Source: Timema cristinae (taxonomy: Eukaryota; Arthropoda; Insecta; Phasmatodea; Timematidae). Taken from it: a stretch of DNA of 64,000 bases. The stretch's first letter is position 1. Each line of letters starts with the position of its first letter. The stretch is taken from NCBI GenBank assembly GCA_039000515.1, contig JBCFYV010001001.1, forward strand, positions 3,673,106 to 3,737,105, given 5' to 3'. Of this stretch, positions 55,633 through 64,000 are shown piece by piece. The notes below the pieces were generated by a model. The model did no database searches, was not told the DNA's origin, and saw only the letters and a program-made list of their open reading frames with translations. Position numbers and translations under genes: made by a program.

Positions 55633-58600
55633 AAGCGGAAAGAGGGGGTTAAACAAATTTGGCAAGAGGGGCTTTTCACGAACAAAAAATGCGGGGAATA
55701 AAACATTTACGGGAAGGGGTTAAGGGGGAAAAGTAGGGGTAATACACAATACAGGGACCCACAGGAAAAAGTTTGCGGGTAAAAAACCACATTTGCAGGA
55801 CGTTTACCACGCGATTTTAAAGAAAACGGAGTTTCAACCAATACACAATGGGGAAAGCCGGCGGAAATACCCAAAACAGCAACGTCCATAAGGACAACGT
55901 TGTTAAAACAAACTTACAAGCAGGCTTCTACACCCCGAAAAATAAAAACAAAAACAGCGGGCGTTTTACAGCCATGAGTGGGTTTAAATTTTATCCACAT
56001 AAGGGGGTCTAACGCCAAGAGGGGTAATCCTCGCGTGCCGGTTTGGGTGGGTGTGAAAATTTATATTTTTTTGGGAAAAAGTGCCTTTATTAAAACATAA
56101 AAAAGAATTGTTTCGTTAGATTAATTCTTTTTTTTCGGCTTTTAAACGAAAAAACTAATGGTTCAGAAATTTCAAGCAAGGGCAACATTTCCCAATTTGT
56201 TTCCGGCAAAGGAGGTATTAACAATTTGCAAGTTAAAAAAAGAAGAATGGGTTTAATTTTTAAAAAATTTTCAAATAATGTCTTAAGTTTAAAAAGAAAA
56301 AAAATGGAAAATTTACGCCTGTAAATACCCTTTTATAGCAGTTTTGTTCTTTTTTACAAATTTTTAAACAAACTAACTTTTTCTAAAAAGGGGTCCCAAT
56401 TTGCTCAATCGCCGCTGATAATATAATAAAATATGAGTTTCTCGGTTGGGACTCGGTGCAAACCCCTATTTTTTGCATCGTCTTTTATTAATTTACATTT
56501 TTTCTTTAATCTTTATTTATTTTGTAGACAAAAGATTTCCAAAGATTATTCATATTCTACCTTCCAGTTTAGAAAAATTATCAAATTTTTTAAATTGTTA
56601 ATGAAGAATTTCCCTTTTCCATGCCACATAGATTAAAACATTGCAGGGGATTTGGGAAATTTTTTAAGTTCCATGGCCGTGATTAAAGGGAAATTTTTTA
56701 TACTTCATTCGTGTGTTGTGACAAAAAAAGCCATATTTTTTGAATTGTAAATTGGAAAATTAAAAATAATTATTAAAAAAACTTTCAACAAAATTTTTTG
56801 AATTTTTTTTTTTGGTTTTTATTTTAAAAAAAACTAAAATTTTTCTTTAATTAAAAAATTTTAATTGTTTATTCAAAAAATTTAAAGATTTTTGAAAGTT
56901 TTAAAAAAATATTAATTTAAATAATTTTAATCAACAACTTAAAAATTTAGTTAAATATTTTAAAAAATAAATTGTTTTTGGTTAAGATTTATCAATTCTA
57001 AAAAAATTTTCATAAGGTTTTTTTCCTTTTACAATTAACAGAGCAAATTTATACCCGAAAACTAATAGTACAATATAAATTGTTTAAAAAAATATTCGTT
57101 TTCTACGCCTCCTTAAATTTTATTACCACTTTTAGAACTGGAATTTTTATTTTTAAATTGTTACATTTCAAAATAATAAATTTATAAAAGATCGGGGAAA
57201 AAATTTTTTCAAAACAATTTTAAAAATTTTTACAAATTTTATCCATTTAAACTTTTAAAAATCTTCTAATTTCAAATAAAAAGAAGTTTAAAGGCTTTAA
57301 TTTTAAAATAAAGTTTAAAATGGAAGTTTTCTTAAACACAGCCCAGAGATAAAACTATGCCCCGTTTGTTTTCTTTAAAATTCATCATCTTTTTGAAAGC
57401 TAATATATTAAAAAAAATTTAATAGCCCCTTGTTGGGAAAAATAGGGTGGGTTGGGGCAGCAAAAAAAATAATTTTAAGGTTATTCAAATTGAAAATAAA
57501 TTAAAGGGAATTAATTAAATAAAAAAAATTTCAACAAAAAATTAAAAAGAATCCTTTTTATTTGGCGTTGGATTATCCCCCCAAAACTAATTTTTTAAAA
57601 AAATGTTGGAGATTTTTATTCAACCATTTCCGATTGGAATTTTGAAAGGGGCTTGATTAAATTATTCAATTTAAATTTTTACCAGACCCAAATATAATTT
57701 TATGCCTAACACAAATATTTTTAAAAAAAATTTTTAGAGTTTTAAAAATTATTCTTTAAAAAAACTAGTTGGGTATTTTAGGAAGGAACTTAAAATACAA
57801 ACAATTTTATTATTTTAGTTAACATAGTATAATAAAATTGTTTTATAAAATATTAATTTTAAATGAATACAGAAAATGCCTCCCAAAAATTAAAATTTTT
57901 AAAAGTTTTTAAACAAAAATTTTTTTTAAAAGCTTGAATTGCAAATTTTTAATGGGTTTCTAAATAAAAAAAAATTTAATATTAAAAATAATTAATTTTT
58001 CAAACACATAATTTTAAAATTTCTAAACCCTTTTATCCAATATTAAATTTTAAAGGAGGAAAACCTCTTTCTTCAAAATAAAAGAAGTTAAACATAATTT
58101 TATTAAATTAAACCTTTTCTTGTTAATCCTTTTGCAATACAAGGTACCCGGTGGTTGAGAAAAATGAAATAACCCCGCTTAAAAATTTTTTCTCCTAAAC
58201 TTTTCAATCATTTTTTCTCCTAAAGGGTACAATAAATATTTTTACTTAAAACCGCTAATTATGTATTTACAATCATAAAATGAATTTTTTATGAAAAACA
58301 TAATTGTTAATGTTGGATTGCGATTATTTTATTTTTTTCAATTTTTAAATTTTCTGTAATAAAAATAAGAATTCATTACAGTTTCCCCTTATAAAAGAAC
58401 CAAATAAGATACAGTACACTTTCAAAAGACGGTCTGGAAGAAAAAAAGAACACTAATTTAAACCCAAGAAATAATTAATTATATTATTTTTATAAAAACA
58501 ATCGCTGATGGGGGTTCAATGGTTTTTATTACTTTTATGGTAATTGTTGGGACCAAAAGGGGTAGGCTTTCGAACTGTTCTTTTTAAATTTTAAAGACAC

Positions 58601-61600
58601 AAAGGGGGTTAATTATTAAATATAATAAAACTTTAGTGTAGCAACTGGATTTTTTATAGTCCATTATATTTAAATTAAAATAAAGCTGGGGATTTGTTAA
58701 AGGAAACTTTAGGGAAATCCCAAACATTTTTAATTGCGTCTAATTATAAAAAAATTTTATCTTAATAAAAATATTTTATTTTTATATATTATTTTTTGGG
58801 AAAATGCCCTGACTTGACTAAATATAGAAAATGTTAATACTTTTTAATGTCAAAATTTTCTTCTTTTAAATTTCGGACTGTAGGTGTTTTGTTTTGGAAA
58901 TTGCAATTTAAAAGAGTTCTAACATAAAAACCAAAAATAATTAAATACGTTAAATATTTACTATCTCATTCACTAAATTTTTAAATTTAAAAAAAAGTTT
59001 TATACTGGCCGGGGAATTAAATTATTTTAAATGACCGCTTCATTCATAATTGGGTTAAGAAGCCTATATTGATAATTTTGGTATTATAAAAAGGAGGAAC
59101 TACTTTTCATAGATTAAAACCCCTATGGTGAATACATCACAAGTTTTATAACCTTTAGAAATTGAACTTCAAAGGTCATTTAAAATTTCGCTTAAATATA
59201 TTTTAAAGTCAAAATAAATATAAATATTTACTATTAGTTTTTGTTCCTCCTAAAAATATTCACATTCAATTCAAAATAACCTTTATTCAAATTTTTAAAT
59301 AAAATTTTTTAAAAAATTAAAAATAATATACAAAATTATTTTAAGGAACATAATTTTTAATTTGGCACTACCCCTTGGATTAGTTTAATTAATTTCATTG
59401 GTTTAAATTAATGGGTTGAATTAAAAAAGGAAACCCATTTCAGGTGTGAAAAACATTTTAGAAACCACCCCAGTTTACGAGATTTCAACATTTTCCCCAA
59501 AAAAACGACTTGGTTAGAAACAAATAAAAACTAATAATCAAATAATATTAAAAAAATAATTTAATGGGGTCAGCTTAATTTTAAAGAAAGGGGTTTTTTT
59601 TACAAGTAATTGTTGGGGAAGCAAATAGGAATGACTAATACTTTCATAAAAAACTGATTTTTACATAAAATTATAAAAATTCCCCCATAAATTTCCCGTA
59701 TAAAATTGGGTAATAAAACTTTTTATATGGTAGTATTTAAAAACTGTATGTATTTTCTAATTTAAAAACCCCACAATAAATTTAATTATTTTTGACATTA
59801 TGAAAAAGGGAGGATCCGGAAGGAATATTTGAGATTTAGTCCAAACATTCCCTTTTAAGTCTATGCTTTAATTTAGTTAAATACAAAAAAATAAATAATA
59901 ATAAAACAATTTCTTATTATTTAGATTATTTTTGAAATTGGGGATTGGAACCTTGACGTGTGAAACGAAAAATAGGATGAACTTCTACTGGGTGTCCCAA
60001 AAGGTTCCCCTTTCCCCCGAAATTTACTACTTAAGAATTTATTCCTTTTGGAAAATTATTATAAAGGGGTGGAAGGGCGTATTAACCCCAATATAAACCC
60101 CATAATAATTAATATTTTTAAAACTAATATTAATAATTGCACTTTGCATGGGATTATCAAATTTAAACTATTTTTATTTAACCCAAATAAATTCAATTTA
60201 ATTTATTGCAGGTATTTTATTGGTTCCCTTTCTTTGTAATAAGGGGGTAAGGAAAAAATAGGAAAGTTTAATTTAAATTCTGAACAACTGAACCTTTTCC
60301 CAATCACAAGTTTGTTAAAATTTTTTGTCAATTAAATACAAGGGGCGGGATTTTAAAAATTTCAGGGCTTTGGGGTACCTTATCCCATTATTAAAATTTT
60401 GTTCTAATAATTAATGTATATGTGTATTTTGTTTTTTTTGTTCACAACGATAAAAAAATTTTAATTCAATTTAAACACTAAACAATTATTTTTTTAATAA
60501 ATTTATTTTAACAATTAATATACATTTTTTACAAAGATAAATAAATTTTATGTTTAAACTAAATTTTTTTTTTATTTACACCACGTTTACTACCGTTGGG
60601 TTATAGCCTTAATACTAATTAACTAAAAGGTTAGGAATTCGAAGGTTAATTAAAGGAAGTGAACCGCATTTGCGTGGGGAAGAGTGGAAAAACCATTTGG
60701 AAAAAAACCACCCCAGTTCACCGAGGGCCGAACCCCGATCTCCCGTCCTTTGCAGTCTAGTTAACACGCTTTTCGTTAGAAACTAAAAACCCTGAAGTAA
60801 TATATTCTAATTATTGTAAACAAACCCATACAATTTAATGGGTTCCTTACTTTAATTCCCTCAAAAGACAGGTGTGTTGAATATCCATGTAATTTTGTAC
60901 TTGTATAGCAACTCTTGGCGTCGTATCGAATTAGAATTTCATGCCATTTTTAGATTAAAGCGGGGGTTTTTCCCAAAGGGAAAATTTTAAAATCAAATCC
61001 GATTTTGCTTGGCTATTAAAGATTTTCTTATTTCGTTTTATCCTTATGGGGTAGGAAGCATTAATGGGTAAGTTAGTTATTTCATTTAACTAATTAAAAA
61101 CCAAAAATAAATTTCCCTTATTTAACGTTACCGGGTTTCCTGAGAAAATATTCGTTTTGGGGAAGGCCAACCAGCCGCAAGGGCCATAGGAAGCCCCTTT
61201 GATAAACTTTCTTAAATTTACCCCCCTCTATATTCATGAATACCGAATTTTTAAAACCCAAAAAAATTAGAATTAATAAAAGGGTTTAAAATGGGTCATT
61301 TTTAAGGAGAAATCGGTTTTCCCCTAGTTAGGTAACCCTTTTGTTAAAATCATCTAGACAATTTGTTCCAATTCTGGGGGGGAAATCGGGTGGCCTAAAG
61401 GTTTTACTTTTTATTTAATTGGGGATTTTTCAACACCCTAAAAAACTTCCAATTCCTAAATCATTGTCGTTTAGTTAAAGCGTTAATCCCTCGAACGGTT
61501 AAGGACGCCCCCACCCCCGTTAAAATTAATATATGTCTAAGAGTTTATTTTCCTATTAAACCAATGGGATTTTCCTATTAAAACAGTAACCAAACTTTAG

Positions 61601-62050
61601 GAAATTTTAAAAAAAATTTAAAATTCCAATTTTTTTTAATCAAAAAATTTGTTTGTCCTTTTCTTTCGTGAAGATGAAGTGGGGAAAAGAATATAGTGAA
61701 AGTTAATTTAAATTTTTAACAAATCATGAATTTTCATAATAAATAAATTATAGAATAGGTTAAGGCTTTGTTTTAAAAAAAAAATTTCAAACAGGGCGGG
61801 TCCTTGGTTTGAGGTTTGAAGATTTTTAAAAATGCTGGAAATTTTTATATGGTCCCATAAAACCCTTTTTTGAGTTTTCAATGTAATTTTTAAAATTAAC
61901 ATTGGTTTCACAAAATTTGGGTCCCAAGTTTTTAAAAAATTAATTAAAAACTCAAATTTTTATTTTATTAAATCAGCTATTACTACCCCGTTGGGTTATG
62001 TTTTTTAAAGACCTAGTTAGGAATTCGAAGGGTTTTCTGGAAGAGAATCA
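55633..62050. other. Probable unpolished sequence, no gene seen
   Basis: The texture changes sharply: very frequent homopolymer runs (TTTAAAA, AAAAAATTTT, GGGG, CCCC), no long frames, and worn versions of otherwise well-conserved repeats. At 55920-55970 the 47-bp satellite appears only as GCAGGCTTCTACACCCCGAA. A SINE-2 at 60580-60775 has many single-base losses. A shared SINE tail fragment is at about 61980-62010. Normal texture resumes after about 62050. Any genes here would be unreadable. Confidence 0.65.
60580..60775 (-). repeat. SINE-2, many small deletions
   Basis: The plus strand shows the tail complement CACGTTTACTACCGTTGGGTTATAG, body AGGAAGTGAACCGCATTTGCG, and head side CCGAACCCCGATCTCCCG. 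The layout is that of 5015-5281, with multiple missing bases. Confidence 0.6.
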
Positions 62051-62396
62051 TGTTGCAGAGCCCCATTAGCGTAAAAGAGGAAATTATCACTAACACACTT
62101 TTACAAGCTTCCAACACCCCCCCCCCCTCCCACTACCCTATTTATTACCAATCCAAAGGATGCTTATGTCATTGGGGATATAAATGTTTGAAAATTAACT
62201 CCCATTTAAATCTATTTTTGATCATTTATTTAGATGAAAACTGAAGCCAAACTCACTAATAGAACTATACTTGAATGTACTACAGAGAAAATTATGAAAA
62301 GAAAGATGAAGTTATAAAGCATAGTTTACTATAGGATAGAAGATTTAACAAACTTAAAGTCAACAGCTAAAAGCAAACCCTAATTATTATCTGGTT

Positions 62397-63257
62397 GAAA
62401 TCAATCATATTTGTTACTTGCGTGAACCTTTTTAGAAATACTTTGTTATTCTGTATAATTTCATAAAACTCATTGCAACTTATTTCAATGTTTATTTTGC
62501 AGTACATTAGCCATTTCACTTTTGATTCTGCTATTCTTCCTCTTTCTTGAGACCATACATTGTTCATCAGTGAGAACACCCATTCATCTGCCTGGTAGGA
62601 AGAAAATATACTACACAACTCGGCCGAGGATGGGTACAGAAACAGAAATGTTCTGGTTTTTGAAGTGATTGAATAGTTGAACCCACTTTTCTTCACAATT
62701 TAAATTTGTAGTTTTTAAAAGTATCACAGTTTTAAAACCAAAATGCCATTGCAACTACCACTTCATCAAATACTTCACCTAAACTTATTACACCATTTAC
62801 AAGTGTTTTATTAAATTTTTCTGCTTAATTTTCAATTTAGGCCCATAGAATCACACGTTTTTTTTATCCAGACAAAAGATTCTGCTCCACTGAAACTATT
62901 CCCTATAGTTCAATGTAGGACACATATCGATTATAAAAATTTGTAAATTATTTCATAACTATATCAACTTTAATGCTTCCAGGCTCCTCTAGTGCCTTGA
63001 ACATATTTTTATTTATTGTTTGCTCATTGTAGTATAAATCTATTATCCCTCCTTTTTTCAAGATCTGTTTTCAATTTCCTAAGTTCGATAACAATATCAG
63101 TTTCACTCGCTTTTGTTTTATCTATAGTCAATATTGTTTTGTTAAATTTTCATATTCTTAACATTTTTCTTCTTAACGGGACAAAATTATAAACTGGCCT
63201 GTACCCCGGTAATACACCTTCAAACCGGGACAGTCCCGGTCAAACCAGGATGTATGG
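62397..63257 (-). pseudogene. hAT-type transposase C-terminus and terminal end
   Basis: Minus strand 62696-62367 reads FSLMNNVWSQERGRIAESKV, then KWLMYCKINIEISCNEFYEI, which matches the C-terminal dimerisation end of hAT transposases of the kind with 'FSxMNxxWxxERNR'. The segment 63170-63257 contains CCGGGACAGTCCCGGTC and ends TGTATGGTAAGCC, which resembles a hAT terminus on the upstream side. Between them are only broken frames. Confidence 0.55.
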
Positions 63258-63680
63258 TAAGCCTAATCATGTATGAAGTTTGTGTGTGACCAATGAACGA
63301 TAAACAAATGTTTTCTAAATATGATGTATGAATAATGATTCAGTGTTGCTTAAATATATTAACTTAGATGGTATGATCAATTAACAACGATTCAATGCAT
63401 TATATGTATGTTTCACGAATCTGATGAATGTAGGATGATTAAATGTAGAGCTCTTGAGAAAAGGAGGGATAAAGATTGTCAAGGGGATCTGTCTTTTAAG
63501 AGAGAGGGTTGTTATCCCTCGCTGCGGCTTCGGGGGTAACTGGTTGATGTCACGACGACGGCGACATTGTATTCAGACACGTGTGGGTTTTGCCGGAGAG
63601 GCGGGTGCAGACTATCCCCTGGAATCGCCGGTGACAAGGACAAGCAGATGGGAAGGGTGGAGAGGTAGAAGGAAGGAGTT
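63258..63680. other. No gene seen
   Basis: Changes from AT-rich to GC-richer at about 63480. The open frames on both strands at 63454-63841 have low-complexity Arg/Gly or Ser/Pro composition without motifs. Confidence 0.45.
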
Positions 63681-63785
63681 CCGGCAATATGGGTGTCGCG
63701 TTGGGCGGTAGGATGTAGTCCCGGCAACGTGAGTCGCGGTGGGAGGTGGGATAGAATCCCGGCAACGTGAGTCATGGTGGGAGGT
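63681..63785. repeat. Short 38-40 bp tandem repeat
   Basis: Three units starting CCGGCAA(C/T)(G/A)T, then GAGTCGCGGTGGGAGGTGGG and ATAGAATC, at 63681, 63721 and 63759. Confidence 0.75.
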
Positions 63786-64000
63786 AAAGGATGACGGTGG
63801 AAGGAGAGGGAGTTAAGACAAAATTGCTCTTTACAAAACACGACAGTTTATTAGCTCTTTCAGACGGCGCACCCAGATTGGGTAGCACTCTCCAACTGGC
63901 CTCTGACCGATGAACCACCGTGCTAAATACCCTCCACTGCTGCCTGGCCTTGTCCAATGGGAGAAAAGGGAGCTTCCCATTGGTGCGGTAAAACGTGAGC
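63786..64000. other. No gene recognised to window end
   Basis: GC-richer flank with words such as TGGGTAGCACTCTCCAACTGG. It could be part of a repeat or an exon that continues outside the window; nothing decides it. Confidence 0.4.

Noticed and set aside
63454..63841. Arg/Gly and Ser/Pro frames near the window end as a gene
   Set aside because: They overlap a 38-40 bp tandem repeat on both strands and have no recognisable domain.

Overview
This is a transposon-rich, intron-rich, AT-rich animal genome scaffold, almost certainly from an arthropod and probably an insect. The evidence is the GT-AG exon structure, tRNA-headed SINEs with (TAA)n tails, and LINE, Gypsy, hAT, Tigger and Harbinger remnants of insect type. 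A hemipteran is my guess only. There are no prokaryotic features.

Host genes. (1) Plus strand, 462-7836: the last three coding exons of PIGO (GPI ethanolamine phosphate transferase 3), all in compatible splice phase. The catalytic part lies before the window. (2) Minus strand, 18792-15181: a two-exon gene that I reconstruct for a secreted protein of about 81 residues. It has a signal peptide and six cysteines spaced like a WAP (four-disulfide core) domain that has lost one complete disulfide pair. It lies tail-to-tail with PIGO. (3) Minus strand, about 53101 down to about 24869: a candidate secreted repeat protein. It has a possible signal-peptide exon, a 1.36-kb exon with two interleaved peptide repeat types (broken by two single-base frameshifts), a 309-nt exon, and a possible terminal exon.

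Assembly structure. Bases 19387-33986 and 34087-47634 are near-identical direct copies that meet exactly at a 100-N gap. The first copy ends at the gap and the second starts there. This is what two overlapping contig ends or unmerged haplotypes look like, so the real locus probably has one copy. The copies differ by small indels, microsatellite length and one presence/absence of about 1.03 kb. Separately, 55633-62050 looks like unpolished sequence, with many homopolymer runs and decayed versions of known repeats. Single-base frameshifts in this window should be treated with suspicion.

Repeats. Two tRNA-headed SINE families have different heads but share one 3' tail. Two minisatellites have grown out of transposon coding sequence: a 46-bp unit from a LINE C-terminus at three loci, and a 33-bp unit from the end of a Tigger-like transposase. 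Several TIR elements are nested in one another: hAT in hAT, and a Tigger-type TIR pair inside a Harbinger element, with the candidate signal-peptide exon within. A 47-bp satellite abuts the Harbinger end.
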